A stretch of DNA of 64,000 nucleotides, taken from positions 1 through 64,000 of the forward strand of contig CAXXOZ010000021.1 of assembly GCA_963676435.2 (NCBI GenBank), read 5' to 3'. The notes under the pieces are model-generated. The model was given only the letters and a program-made list of their open reading frames with translations, searched no databases and was not told the DNA's origin. Position 1 is the first letter of the stretch, and each line of letters opens with the position of its first letter. Below are positions 37,509 through 46,459 of the stretch, in pieces. The position numbers and the translations under genes were made by a program. This DNA comes from CAXXOZ01 sp963676435 (GTDB lineage: Bacteria > Bacillota > Clostridia > Lachnospirales > Lachnospiraceae).

Positions 37509-37950
37509 CTATTTTCCCTTTCTCTTTCTTTTCAGTTTCCATAATTTTATATAGTTTTTTCATCAACTCAATTAGCTTTTTCATATCCTCTTCACCCATT
37601 TTTTCGTAAATGAATTTTGAATGTTTTTCCATGTTGTTGTTTGCATGTTCAACATTTTCAAGCCCCTCAGGTGTTATAGCTATGTGAGTTATTCTCCGGT
37701 CATTTTTATCCTCTACTCTTTCAACAAAGCCTTTCTCCTCAATATTACTTATCAACTTTGAAACTGCTGCCTTCGTAATTTTTAAATCCTCCGAAAGGTT
37801 AGAAACAGTGATATCTTTACTCATTTCTGTTATATGATTTAAAACTATCATTTCAGCAAAAGAAAGTTTATTTACAAGTATTTTATCAAGAGATTTTAGT
37901 TTTCTAAACTTATCCATCAAGTCTACGAATTCTTTTTCAATACTATACAT
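37501..37950 (-). CDS. MarR-family regulator
   Basis: 149-residue winged-helix regulator: DNA-binding region ~55-100 (TVSNLSEDLKITKAAVSKLI, beta-wing EDKNDRRITHIAITPEG) with dimerising N- and C-terminal helices. First gene of the operon with the two ABC exporter subunits, so it probably represses them and itself and releases on binding a toxic compound. A palindrome covers the expected transcription start. Confidence 0.92.
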   Translation of the reverse strand: MYSIEKEFVDLMDKFRKLKSLDKILVNKLSFAEMIVLNHITEMSKDITVSNLSEDLKITKAAVSKLISNIEEKGFVERVEDKNDRRITHIAITPEGLENVEHANNNMEKHSKFIYEKMGEEDMKKLIELMKKLYKIMETEKKEKGKIDV

Positions 37951-37970
37951 AAAACACCTCCCTTAAATTA

Positions 37971-37985
37971 GTTAACCAGATTAAC
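37971..37985. promoter_or_regulatory. Candidate MarR operator
   Basis: GTTAA-CCAGA-TTAAC inverted repeat, immediately downstream of the -10 and over the predicted start site, about 20 bases before the MarR gene. Confidence 0.6.
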
Positions 37986-37989
37986 AATT

Positions 37990-38018
37990 ATTATATTACT
38001 ATGATTTTTTTAAGTCAA
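37990..38018 (-). promoter_or_regulatory. Promoter of the marR-ABC exporter operon
   Basis: Minus strand TTGACT (38013-38018), 17-base spacer, TATAAT (37990-37995): a near-consensus sigma-A promoter followed at once by the MarR palindrome. Confidence 0.75.
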
Positions 38019-38065
38019 CAAACAAATATTGTTTTTTTTGTGAACACTTAAATTTTTTTAAAAAA

Positions 38066-38087
38066 AAAGGTAGCCTAAGCCACCTTT
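38066..38087 (-). terminator. Terminator of the PIG-L/GT2 operon
   Basis: Minus strand stem AAAGGTGGC / GCTACCTTT with loop TTAG (the GT2-GtrA stop codon is in the loop), followed by a long T-run. Confidence 0.85.
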
Positions 38088-39151
38088 GATTTTTCTTTTT
38101 TAAACACCCATAGTCTTTGTATTTGAAAACTTACTACAAATAGACCAATATCTACAATGATTTTTATTGTAACTGTTAATGCTCCTACTACATTTAATAT
38201 GTGTGAAAATAAGAAAACTAAAAAATACGAAACTGCCATTTGGGTTATACAAAGTACATAATATCTAAACAGGGTTTTTCCAACAGGTGTATCCGATTTA
38301 AATACTGCTCTTTTATTAAAGGCATAATTTAAAAATGAAGAACTTACCCTTGCTACTACTGTAGCAATAAAAATTCCTATTGCAGGTTTTATTGCATAAA
38401 CACTTAATAGCGCCATTATAACTGCGTATAGTATTTGATCAAGTCCTGAAGACACTATGGAACTTGCAATAAATTTCAAAATAGAACTACATATCCTAAT
38501 AGCATCTAATACTGGTTTATAATGTTCTGCTATTTTGGTCTCTAAATATACTTTATCTACTTTTACTTCCTTAATATCTATTTCTTCCTCTTTCGCTTCT
38601 AAAAGCATATTCGTATCGTAGTCATACATTTCTCCTTTTACCTTAGAAAATTTTTCTAGGTATTTATAAGGAACTGCTCTAAGACCTGTAAGAGGATCTG
38701 AAAGACCACATCCTATAGCAAACTTACAAACCATACTCATTAGAAAGTTTCCAAATCTTGCTTTTTTAGGAAATTCTTTATTTTTAAAGTTTCTACTTCC
38801 CATTATAATAGAATTGTTATTTTCTATAACAGACTTTGAGCATTCAACTACATCTTCTATATCAAATTCATTATAACCATTAACGGTAACTACACCTGAA
38901 CCTTTAATATCATTATCAAGTATATGTTTAAAAGCTATTTTCAAAGCTCTTCCTCTACCTTTATTTGGTTCATTATATAGAACAGTAGTATGGTCATATA
39001 CTTTTACTTGTTCAAAATATTTGCTACTTGAATTGTCACTATCTACATTAACTACAATAATATTTTTAAATCCAAATTTATCTAAGTCACTAACTACATT
39101 GACAAAGTTTTCATCAGGATTATGTACTGTAACTATTGGTATCACATCCAT
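38075..39151 (-). CDS. GT2-like domain fused to GtrA membrane domain
   Basis: 358-residue protein. Residues 1-~215 resemble a dolichol-phosphate-mannose-synthase-type family 2 glycosyltransferase (EPNKGRGRALKIAFKHI, SRNFKNKEFPKKARFGN, SDPLTGLRAVPYKYLEKF). Residues ~230-355 are a four-helix GtrA domain, a flippase-like partner. The nucleotide-sugar DxD region reads VVTVNGYNEF and the early VDDGSxD motif reads VNVDSDNSS, so key acidic residues are altered. Either the donor differs or the domain is not catalytic. Starts 2 bases after the PIG-L stop. Confidence 0.82.
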   Translation of the reverse strand: MDVIPIVTVHNPDENFVNVVSDLDKFGFKNIIVVNVDSDNSSSKYFEQVKVYDHTTVLYNEPNKGRGRALKIAFKHILDNDIKGSGVVTVNGYNEFDIEDVVECSKSVIENNNSIIMGSRNFKNKEFPKKARFGNFLMSMVCKFAIGCGLSDPLTGLRAVPYKYLEKFSKVKGEMYDYDTNMLLEAKEEEIDIKEVKVDKVYLETKIAEHYKPVLDAIRICSSILKFIASSIVSSGLDQILYAVIMALLSVYAIKPAIGIFIATVVARVSSSFLNYAFNKRAVFKSDTPVGKTLFRYYVLCITQMAVSYFLVFLFSHILNVVGALTVTIKIIVDIGLFVVSFQIQRLWVFKKEKSKVA

Positions 39152-39153
39152 AA

Positions 39154-40530
39154 TTAGTATCTTTTCCTTCTCTTTATATTTATAATATTAAAAATTATCA
39201 CGATAAGAATAAGTATCACAATTATTACTATGATAAAATTCGTATTATAAATCCCCTTTTCTTCAACATTCTGAACCGTTGTTGTCTCTTCATTAGAAGG
39301 TGCAACTGTTTCTGGCTCCATGTCCTTATATAAAGTTATATTTTCTAAAATATCATTTTTTTGAATATCCTCTCCTACAAGGCTTCTATACAAACCAAAC
39401 CAGGCACAACTATATTCATATTCATCATCAACTCTTGCAACATCTATATAAAGCTGAGTCTTGTGACAATTAAATCCTTCCTGTGCCATTTCAAGAGCTG
39501 TTTTTCCTCCAAAAGCATCTAAAGGAATTCTTAGGTCTAAAACTATTTCGTTTTCATTATATAAATGAAGATAAGTCTTTGGAACATCCCACAATCCATA
39601 TTGGTTATAGCTTTCTGGATAACTTTCCTGATCATTTGAAATATCAATAGCCTGTACTAACATATCCGCAAACAACATATGTGCTCCGTGACCATATTCA
39701 CCTTTAAGCAAATCATGCCCTACCGCAACCTGTGGTTTGAACCTTCGCAACTGCTCTACTACAAATCCTAGCAACTCTTCTTGGTCATATTGAGTACGAG
39801 CAAGTTCTAAAGCAGGACTTTTGTCTTCTCCTCTTTCTCTGGAATAGTAATCTTCAAACTCTCCTACAATAGGATAATTTGTAACCCCTATAGTCCACAG
39901 CCCATTTAAAGCTTCATGATTTCTTCTTACATCTGCATAAGGTCCTGTCCAGTATTGTACCATATAAACCACTTGTACATCTGCCTTAACCTGCCCTGCA
40001 TAATAGGCTATTAGTCCACCAAAAAATAACTGCTCATCATCTGCGTGAGTTGAAAAAACTAAAATATCTGCTTCCTCTAGTGGTTCATTCCAATTCTGAA
40101 CATAATCCGGAAGATTACCTTGTGTAAAAGTATCTATATCACAAAGTACCGAGTCATCACCTATAATATTTATAGTAAATTTACTTGTACTAACTGGCAG
40201 AGTAACATATTCATGAAGAAAATTCTCCATACCAAAGCTATATGACTGCCCATCAATAACCATTTCCCACTGACCTGGTATCTGATCCCATACAATATAA
40301 GCACTATTCATCAATTCTTCTGAAGTGATTTCTATACTTGTTCCAGAAGAAACTTTGACTTTTGTAGTGTAATCATTATCTTTTAGTGAAGTCTCACTTC
40401 CACCTGTAGAAATATCTATCTGTATATCAAGCTTTTCAACAGTATTTGCTTCATCAGCCGAATATATTCCACTATATGCTAAAATACTTGCTACACATAT
40501 TGCAAAAAATGTTATTATTTTTCTTATCAT
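39154..40530 (-). CDS. Secreted, membrane-anchored PIG-L (LmbE) family deacetylase
   Basis: 458-residue exported protein. Signal peptide (~1-25), unassigned beta-rich region (~30-145), PIG-L domain (~150-385), then a C-terminal transmembrane anchor (~432-452) with RRKRY tail. Metal ligands are visible: THADDEQLFF (His162, Asp164-Asp165-Glu166, variant of PHPDDE) and the downstream GHGAHMLFAD. It should remove N-acetyl groups from a GlcNAc-type substrate outside the cell. The exact sugar is unknown. ATG 40530 follows GGGAG. Coupled to the GT2-GtrA gene, which hints at a shared envelope glycolipid or glycan. Confidence 0.85.
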   Translation of the reverse strand: MIRKIITFFAICVASILAYSGIYSADEANTVEKLDIQIDISTGGSETSLKDNDYTTKVKVSSGTSIEITSEELMNSAYIVWDQIPGQWEMVIDGQSYSFGMENFLHEYVTLPVSTSKFTINIIGDDSVLCDIDTFTQGNLPDYVQNWNEPLEEADILVFSTHADDEQLFFGGLIAYYAGQVKADVQVVYMVQYWTGPYADVRRNHEALNGLWTIGVTNYPIVGEFEDYYSRERGEDKSPALELARTQYDQEELLGFVVEQLRRFKPQVAVGHDLLKGEYGHGAHMLFADMLVQAIDISNDQESYPESYNQYGLWDVPKTYLHLYNENEIVLDLRIPLDAFGGKTALEMAQEGFNCHKTQLYIDVARVDDEYEYSCAWFGLYRSLVGEDIQKNDILENITLYKDMEPETVAPSNEETTTVQNVEEKGIYNTNFIIVIIVILILIVIIFNIINIKRRKRY

Positions 40531-40585
40531 AATTCTCCCTTTTTCAGACAAACCTTATATACTTTATACTATCACCAACAAAAAA

Positions 40586-41458
40586 TCAAGTTTTTTTAGG
40601 CAGAGGTATCAGTTTTGATGTTTCAATTTGATAATTTTTATAGTCACTTTTATTTGACAACTGCCTTTTTTCCATTAAAGGAATGCTTATAGTAGTGAAA
40701 AGAACATTGTTTAATAGCGCTCCTATACCTGTCCACCATAAATAAGGATCCATAGAAATCAAAATCAAAAATACTCCCCACCACATAAGTATTTCACCCA
40801 AATAGTTAGGATGTCTAGAATACTTCCACAATCCAACATTACATACTTTTCCAGGGTTTGATTTTGAAAATCTATACCTTTGATAATCAGCTATCAACTG
40901 GATAGTTGGTGCTATTAAACAAACACACATAGCCAAGACAGTTAATATATTAGGCTTCAATATAATATCAAAACTGTCTGGTATAACAATTAATATGCCT
41001 GGTATAATTGCTAAAAATACGATTATCGTAGGCATTAACTGTATACCAGAAAAATTTATAATCTGCCAAAATCTAGGATAATCATTTTTAAGCTTGTCAT
41101 ATCTCCAATCCTGATTTCCTAAGTTTTCAAACATAATAGCCCAGTTTACAGTTAATCTACCACCCCAATAAAGCACAGGAAGAAAAAGCATTAACACTTC
41201 TAACCTATATGCTTTTTCAAAAAATATTAAAAAAGCAAACAACACAATTGGTAAAACACTCCAATAAGGATCATACACTGAAGAGTTTTTTAAAATAACA
41301 CTAAACACCCATACAACTATAGTTGCTGCCACATCTCCTGCAAAGAGACGTAGCAGCATACTATTATCTTTTAATATTAAAAATACATAAATTCCTGCAA
41401 AACAGGCAACTAAATAAATTAGTACAATAATACAAATACTTTTTATTTTAGAATTCAT
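40586..41458 (-). CDS. DUF1295 (steroid 5-alpha-reductase-like) membrane protein
   Basis: 290-residue polytopic membrane protein with the DUF1295 marks: WDxR-like QDWRYDKLKNDY, and the C-terminal KVCNVGLWKYSRHPNYLGEI characteristic of isoprenylcysteine-methyltransferase/steroid-reductase-like folds. Enzymatic activity in bacteria is not established. ATG 41458 is chosen; the open frame upstream only runs over the Gly-rich tail of the previous gene. One base after the DUF2207 stop, so part of the LemA-DUF2207-DUF1295 unit. Confidence 0.85.
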   Translation of the reverse strand: MNSKIKSICIIVLIYLVACFAGIYVFLILKDNSMLLRLFAGDVAATIVVWVFSVILKNSSVYDPYWSVLPIVLFAFLIFFEKAYRLEVLMLFLPVLYWGGRLTVNWAIMFENLGNQDWRYDKLKNDYPRFWQIINFSGIQLMPTIIVFLAIIPGILIVIPDSFDIILKPNILTVLAMCVCLIAPTIQLIADYQRYRFSKSNPGKVCNVGLWKYSRHPNYLGEILMWWGVFLILISMDPYLWWTGIGALLNNVLFTTISIPLMEKRQLSNKSDYKNYQIETSKLIPLPKKT

Positions 41459-41459
41459 T

Positions 41460-43313
41460 TTACCATGAACCTCCACCGCCGCCGCCGAAACCGCCGCCTG
41501 AAAATCCACCGCCTGAGAATCCGCCACCACCGCCACTTGACTTACTTTGTGGTCTTGATGTCATTGCACTGTTAGCTGAACGCATGGTAGAACTCATAAA
41601 GTGTGCAAACATCACTGTAGTGAACACATCATTTGTTCTATACCATGTCGGAGGTTCAATAGTTATATTTTCAAACTTTTTAATCCATTTATCTGATAAT
41701 CCTAATACATATGTATATGGGAGAATATCATAAAAGTATTTTGGGTCATCCATAACCATGGCCTCAAGTTTTGGTTTTTCAGCCATTTTAAGAAAATTCT
41801 TAAATCCTCCTATTTTCCCTAACATATCATTTCCAAAATCTGTTCTCTTTGGCATAATATAGTAGAAGAAGGACATAATAACTGTACAGATAATTCCTAT
41901 TAAGTATCCTGTCAGATATAGACTATCAACCATTACCGGTTCATACACAAATACAAAAAACGGAATTACAACAAATAATATTCCTGCAATTATACCACCT
42001 ATTTTAGAACCTAATTTCTTCTTGTTATCAAAAAGACCTACGAATAACCAAAACATACCACCTAATGGAAATAATGTACCCATAAGGGTAAATGAAAATT
42101 CATTTCCATAGTAATCATTAACTGGCTTTACTGTAATTAAAAGCATAGTGGCAATCATCATTAATACAACTAAAAATCTTTTTATCGGAAATTTGCTTTC
42201 AAATATTGCTTTTCGACTTTCCTTGTTATCCAAAGTACTAATTACACTTTGAACAGTCAGATAAAATTTATTTTTCAAGTCTTTAGGTCTAACTTCATTT
42301 TTGCTTCTAAAAAGACCTGACATAAATAGACTTTCTTCTTCATTGTCACCATCATAGTCTTTTATTTTTCTGATTACATATTTTCTTTTTTCATCTTCTA
42401 TTTCAATATAGCCTTTATTAGCTAAATATATTAGAAGAGAAACAACATCTTCATTGCTTGCTTTTCCATTATATAAAAATCCCACTCTTGCACTGTTGTA
42501 ACCTTCTGGTGGGTAAAACTCTACTGTTTCAATTACTTTTTTATCTCTTCCAAAAATAACCCAGATTAAGAATGATAGTATAACAAAAATAATTGGAAGA
42601 ATTATGCTAAGTATTGTTACAATGCTTACCAGGCTGTTTGCTCCTACAAAATAACCATCAGGAAGTTCCATTCTTACCGTGAGACCCCAACCTGGATAAA
42701 GAGTTCCAGCATAAGAACCTGTAATCACATTTCCATCAACCTGATATGTAAGGTTTTCATCATAACCAATAGCTCCATATTCACCTACAGAAAAACCTAG
42801 AGTAGAATCATCAAATTCCTTAGGCATAATAATTTTAAAAGTTACATTGTCTATGGTTGTATCCCATTCATCCCCAATAATATTAAAATATAATTCGTCT
42901 TTATCATTTAATGCATCTTTTCCGATGTCATATAAATAACTAATGGAATATGAATTTTCTCCTACTATGGTATAGTAAGGGTCACCTATTTTTATTACTT
43001 TATCTCCTGACTCATTATAAGTTTCAAAATTTGCATTTACTGAGATATTAGAGATTTCCGCTTTTCTTGTAGCCCCTTTACCATCTTCTCTAACAATTTC
43101 ATTTGTCAAAGGTATGTTTCTGTATATTCCATGTTTATATATATTAAAGTAAACACCTATATTTTCGGTAATCTGAAAGGTATTATTTTCATTTACAACT
43201 ATATTCACGTCATAACTTTCAATAACATACTCATCACTATTGTCTTCAGCAAAAACAGTGGTGGGTATTAATAAAACCAATGAAAGTACTAAAAATACAA
43301 ATATTTTTTTCAT
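41460..43313 (-). CDS. DUF2207 membrane protein with Gly-rich tail
   Basis: 617-residue exported membrane protein. Signal peptide (~1-22), DUF2207 beta-rich ectodomain (~25-220, YDVNIVVNENNTFQITENIG), transmembrane segment (~228-252), cytosolic region, more transmembrane segments (~375-480), and a tail of repeated GGGFSGGGFSG-type units ending in SW. The glycine tail is typical of DUF2207 proteins that are paired with LemA. Function unknown. Start overlaps the lemA stop by one base. Confidence 0.9.
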   Translation of the reverse strand: MKKIFVFLVLSLVLLIPTTVFAEDNSDEYVIESYDVNIVVNENNTFQITENIGVYFNIYKHGIYRNIPLTNEIVREDGKGATRKAEISNISVNANFETYNESGDKVIKIGDPYYTIVGENSYSISYLYDIGKDALNDKDELYFNIIGDEWDTTIDNVTFKIIMPKEFDDSTLGFSVGEYGAIGYDENLTYQVDGNVITGSYAGTLYPGWGLTVRMELPDGYFVGANSLVSIVTILSIILPIIFVILSFLIWVIFGRDKKVIETVEFYPPEGYNSARVGFLYNGKASNEDVVSLLIYLANKGYIEIEDEKRKYVIRKIKDYDGDNEEESLFMSGLFRSKNEVRPKDLKNKFYLTVQSVISTLDNKESRKAIFESKFPIKRFLVVLMMIATMLLITVKPVNDYYGNEFSFTLMGTLFPLGGMFWLFVGLFDNKKKLGSKIGGIIAGILFVVIPFFVFVYEPVMVDSLYLTGYLIGIICTVIMSFFYYIMPKRTDFGNDMLGKIGGFKNFLKMAEKPKLEAMVMDDPKYFYDILPYTYVLGLSDKWIKKFENITIEPPTWYRTNDVFTTVMFAHFMSSTMRSANSAMTSRPQSKSSGGGGGFSGGGFSGGGFGGGGGGSW

Positions 43314-43870
43314 TAGAATTCCACCTTAACATTTTCTCTTTCTGCTTCACTTGAAACTTCAAACATTTTTTCTTCGGTAAATCTAAACATTCCCGCGATA
43401 ATATTGCTAGGAAACATTTGAACTTTATTATTTAAGTTTTTAACTACTGCATTATAGTACTTTCTTGAATTAGCTATATCTTCTTCAATTTTCTTAAGCT
43501 GTCCACTTAAATCCATAAAGTTTTGGTTTGCTTTTAAATCAGGATAGTTTTCCTGCAACATTAAGAGTCTTGAAAGAGCACCTGTCAAATCCTGATTCGC
43601 TGCTATTTTATCTGCTGGAGACATTTGATCATATGCAGAGTTTCTAAGCGCTGTAACTCTTTCTAATGTTTCTTTCTCATGTGTTGCGTAACCTTTTACT
43701 GTTTCAACTAAGTTCGGTATTAAATCCCATCTCTTTTTTAGATAAACATCCATTGTAGAAAAAGCTTCTCTTACTGTATTTCTTAATTTTACAAAACTGT
43801 TGTATGATCCAATAAACCACATTATTAATATCAATACAACAACTCCAATAACTATTAATGCTATTAACAT
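43313..43870 (-). CDS. LemA family protein
   Basis: 185-residue protein: N-terminal transmembrane helix (~2-22) followed by the helical LemA domain (YNSFVKLRNTVREAFSTMDV, KKRWDLIPNLVETVKGYATH, RKYYNAVVKNLNNKVQMFPS). Cellular function is not settled. It is the first gene of the LemA-DUF2207-DUF1295 unit, an arrangement seen often in Bacillota, which suggests a membrane complex. Confidence 0.95.
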   Translation of the reverse strand: MLIALIVIGVVVLILIMWFIGSYNSFVKLRNTVREAFSTMDVYLKKRWDLIPNLVETVKGYATHEKETLERVTALRNSAYDQMSPADKIAANQDLTGALSRLLMLQENYPDLKANQNFMDLSGQLKKIEEDIANSRKYYNAVVKNLNNKVQMFPSNIIAGMFRFTEEKMFEVSSEAERENVKVEF

Positions 43871-43930
43871 ATTTTAATCTCCCATCTTTATTTTTTATTT
43901 AATATTATACTAGTTAAAAGAGTTATAGTC

Positions 43931-43955
43931 AAAATAAAAAAGCCTTTACGGCTTT
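43931..43955 (-). terminator. Terminator of the small alarmone synthetase gene
   Basis: Minus strand AAAGCC-GTAAA-GGCTTT followed by TTTTATTTT, just past the stop at 43960. Confidence 0.8.
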
Positions 43956-43959
43956 AGTA

Positions 43960-44517
43960 CTATAGTATTTCATAAAGCTTTTCTTCTATATTAGAAAGCT
44001 GTTTGGAATATTTTAATAATTCTTCATATACATTGGTTTTTTTATCGCTGTTTTCTTTATATGCTATCCTATGTTCCATACTGGCCCAAAAATCCATAGC
44101 TATAGTTCTTATTTGTATTTCTACAGGAAAGTATTCTTTATCTTCATATAAAAAAACAGGGACCTCTACAATTATGTGCAAACTTCTATATCCGTTTGAT
44201 TTAGGATTAATCACATAATCTCTTTCTTTAATAATAATCACATCAGAAAATCTGTCAAACAGCTCTTTTATTAGATAAACATCTTCTTTGAAATAACAAA
44301 TAATCCTTATTCCAGCAATATCTGTCAAATTTTCTCTAGCTGATTCTAAACCACTTGAAAAATTTCTTCTTAACAATTTTTCTTCTATACTTTCATAGCT
44401 TTTTAATCTGCTTTGTATATTATGTATTGACTTGTCAAGTTCTAAAGATTCAATTTTCACCATTAATGATTTCAAAACATACTCATACGGCTTTAAAAAT
44501 TCATTATATTCTTCCAC
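43960..44517 (-). CDS. Small alarmone synthetase (RelQ/RelP-type (p)ppGpp synthetase)
   Basis: 185-residue single-domain (p)ppGpp synthetase without hydrolase or TGS/ACT domains. Synthetase motifs: ESARENLTDIAGIRIICYF, KSNGYRSLHIIVEVP, and FPVEIQIRTIAMDFWASMEH with the acidic catalytic Glu. It transfers pyrophosphate from ATP to GDP/GTP in the cytoplasm. Slightly shorter than B. subtilis RelQ (~211). Monocistronic, bounded by its own terminator. Which of RelQ or RelP it resembles more cannot be settled by eye. Confidence 0.9.
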   Translation of the reverse strand: MEEYNEFLKPYEYVLKSLMVKIESLELDKSIHNIQSRLKSYESIEEKLLRRNFSSGLESARENLTDIAGIRIICYFKEDVYLIKELFDRFSDVIIIKERDYVINPKSNGYRSLHIIVEVPVFLYEDKEYFPVEIQIRTIAMDFWASMEHRIAYKENSDKKTNVYEELLKYSKQLSNIEEKLYEIL

Positions 44518-44586
44518 ATTTATACCTCCAAAAGTTTTATGCTTTTATTTAAACACTTGAAAGTGATAATCATATGATTGAAATGT

Positions 44587-44620
44587 GAAAAAAACCGCCT
44601 CACTTTAATTGTGAGACGGC
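44587..44620 (-). terminator. fba terminator
   Basis: Minus strand GCCGTCTCAC / GTGAGGCGG hairpin with a 7-base AT loop followed by a T-run. Confidence 0.9.
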
Positions 44621-44628
44621 TAAATGAC

Positions 44629-45564
44629 TTAAGCTTTATCATTACTTCCTAATACATTTTTAATTTTGTGTTCAACTATATCTCTTATGTTATCTCTAGC
44701 TGGAGTAAGATATTTTCTTGGGTCAAAGTCTTCTGGATGTTTAGTCATATGTTCTCTTATTCCTGCTGTTAAAGCAAGTCTTAAATCAGAGTCAATATTT
44801 ATTTTACAAACAGCCATTGAAGCTGACTTTCTTAACATATCTTCTGGAATTCCAATAGCATCTTTTAGTGCTCCGCCATTTTCATTTATTGTTTTAACAT
44901 ATTCAGGAACAACACTTGATGCTCCATGTAAAACTATTGGGAAGTTAGGAAGTCTTTTCTCTATCTCCTCAAGAATGTCAAATCTTAATTCTGGATCCTG
45001 TCCTGGTTTGAATTTGAATGCACCATGACTTGTTCCAATTGCAATCGCAAGTGAATCAACACCTGTTCTTTTTACAAATTCTTCTACTTCTTCTGGTCTT
45101 GTATATGAAGCATCTTCTGCACTAACATTAACATCATCCTCAATACCCGCAAGCTTACCAAGTTCACCTTCAACCACAACTCCTCTAGCATGAGCATAGT
45201 CTACAACTTTTTTTGTTAAAGCAATGTTATCTTCAAAACTATGTTTTGAGCCATCAATCATAACAGATGTAAATCCTCCATCTATACATGATTTACATAC
45301 TTCAAAATCTTCTCCATGATCTAAATGAAGAGCTATTGGTAAATCACACTCTAAAAGAGCTGCCTCTACTAATTTAACTAAGTAATTGTGTTTGGCATAT
45401 TTTCTTGCACCTGCTGACACCTGAAGTATCAAAGGAGAATTTAATTTTGCTGCCGCCTCTGTAATACCTTGGATTATTTCCATATTGTTTACATTAAAAG
45501 CACCAATTGCATAACCACCTTCATACGCTTTTTTAAACATTTCTGTTGTTGAAACTAACGCCAT
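44629..45564 (-). CDS. fba: Class II fructose-1,6-bisphosphate aldolase
   Basis: 311-residue zinc-dependent aldolase of glycolysis and gluconeogenesis. It shows YAIGAFNVNNMEIIQGI, metal and substrate residues in ALHLDHGED, VVEGELGKLAGIED, AIGTSHGAFKF and VLHGASSVV. The TIM-barrel length matches the Bacillus FbaA type. Monocistronic with its own promoter and terminator. Confidence 0.96.
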   Translation of the reverse strand: MALVSTTEMFKKAYEGGYAIGAFNVNNMEIIQGITEAAAKLNSPLILQVSAGARKYAKHNYLVKLVEAALLECDLPIALHLDHGEDFEVCKSCIDGGFTSVMIDGSKHSFEDNIALTKKVVDYAHARGVVVEGELGKLAGIEDDVNVSAEDASYTRPEEVEEFVKRTGVDSLAIAIGTSHGAFKFKPGQDPELRFDILEEIEKRLPNFPIVLHGASSVVPEYVKTINENGGALKDAIGIPEDMLRKSASMAVCKINIDSDLRLALTAGIREHMTKHPEDFDPRKYLTPARDNIRDIVEHKIKNVLGSNDKA

Positions 45565-45602
45565 ATTTATTTACCATCCTTTCTAAAAGTATCTTCTATA
45601 AA

Positions 45603-45631
45603 AATATAACATTGAGTATTAAAAAAGTAAA
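45603..45631 (-). promoter_or_regulatory. Candidate fba promoter
   Basis: Minus strand TTTACT (45626-45631), 17-base spacer, TATATT (45603-45608), about 40 bases before the fba start. Confidence 0.45.
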
Positions 45632-45664
45632 CAAAAACAAACCTAGTATAATATTTAGTACAAA

Positions 45665-46234
45665 TTAAAAATTTATTAAACCTAAATGTTCTAATAAAAT
45701 CTTAGCACCTATTAATATAAGTATAAAACCACCTGCAAACTCTGCTTTATTTTTATATTTTGTGCCAAACTTGTTTCCTATAATAACTGCTACAAAAGAT
45801 AATATAAATGTAATTATTCCTATTATTATAATAGAAATCCAAATATTTGTCTTTAAAAATGCAAATGTTATCCCCACTGCCAAAGCATCTATACTAGTAG
45901 CAATAGACAAAATAAATAGTTCTTTTAAGTCAAAAGTAACTGTGCAGGTATCCTGTTCTTCATTTTTTATTGCTTCATATAGCATCTTTCCTCCTATAAA
46001 AGCAAGTAAAGCAAAAGCAATCCAGTGATCAATGCTTACTATATAACTTTCAAACTGTTTTCCAAGCATCCATCCTATTAAAGGCATAACAGCCTGAAAT
46101 CCCCCAAAGAATATTGCAATCACAACTGACTGTCCATATTCTATCTTTTTCATCTTTAGTCCTTTACAAATTGATACAGCAAAAGCATCCATTGCTAGAC
46201 CTATTCCTATTAAACCGATTTGAATTATACTCAT
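45665..46234 (-). CDS. mntP: MntP-type manganese efflux pump
   Basis: 189-residue membrane protein with six transmembrane segments and two repeats. Each holds the acidic metal motif: GLAMDAFAVSICKGLK near the N-terminus and IATSIDALAVGITFAF in the second half. These are diagnostic of MntP/YebN, which exports Mn2+. No yybP-ykoY manganese riboswitch is visible in the short leader on this strand. Confidence 0.92.
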   Translation of the reverse strand: MSIIQIGLIGIGLAMDAFAVSICKGLKMKKIEYGQSVVIAIFFGGFQAVMPLIGWMLGKQFESYIVSIDHWIAFALLAFIGGKMLYEAIKNEEQDTCTVTFDLKELFILSIATSIDALAVGITFAFLKTNIWISIIIIGIITFILSFVAVIIGNKFGTKYKNKAEFAGGFILILIGAKILLEHLGLINF

Positions 46235-46377
46235 AATTGTATTTCCTTTAGTACATTTTAAATTTTATTTTTTATCTCTCAAAAGATTATATACTATTTT
46301 TCTTGTTAATATTTGCTAAATTTCACCTTTTATTATATAATGTTTTTAATCAAAATAGTTAAACTTGTTTTTTTTGC

Positions 46378-46406
46378 TTGACAAATCATATTTCCTAGCA
46401 TATGAT
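46378..46406 (+). promoter_or_regulatory. Consensus sigma-A promoter of amt
   Basis: TTGACA (46378-46383), 17-base spacer, TATGAT (46401-46406). Transcription should start near 46413, only ~12 bases before a terminator hairpin. Confidence 0.8.
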
Positions 46407-46424
46407 TGCAACAAGAACGGCAAC

Positions 46425-46459
46425 GGCGTCTGGGAAAAAGATTTCCCCGGCGCCTTTTT
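46425..46459 (+). terminator. Leader terminator (attenuator) in front of amt
   Basis: GGCGTCTGGGAA pairs with TTCCCCGGCGCC (one mismatch, one G-T) around hexaloop AAAGAT, followed by TTTTT. It sits between the promoter and the amt start (46502). The hexaloop has A at position 1 and G at position 4, as in loops bound by ANTAR antiterminators, but no matching first hairpin is visible. Confidence 0.7.

Noticed and set aside
41460..41535. Gly-rich repeat at the DUF2207 end as a DNA repeat element
   Set aside because: It is coding: the GGGFSGGGFSG-type tail is normal for DUF2207 proteins.
41459..41536. N-terminal extension of the DUF1295 protein
   Set aside because: Those codons only read the Gly-rich tail of DUF2207 in another frame. 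The ATG at 41458 gives the family-like start.
46235..46377. Manganese (yybP-ykoY) riboswitch upstream of mntP
   Set aside because: The minus-strand leader is AT-rich and lacks the conserved paired elements and terminator of that motif.
46407..46424. First ANTAR-type hairpin in front of the amt terminator
   Set aside because: A TTGC/GCAA pairing is possible but it would start before the predicted transcription start and the loop lacks the A1/G4 hexaloop pattern.
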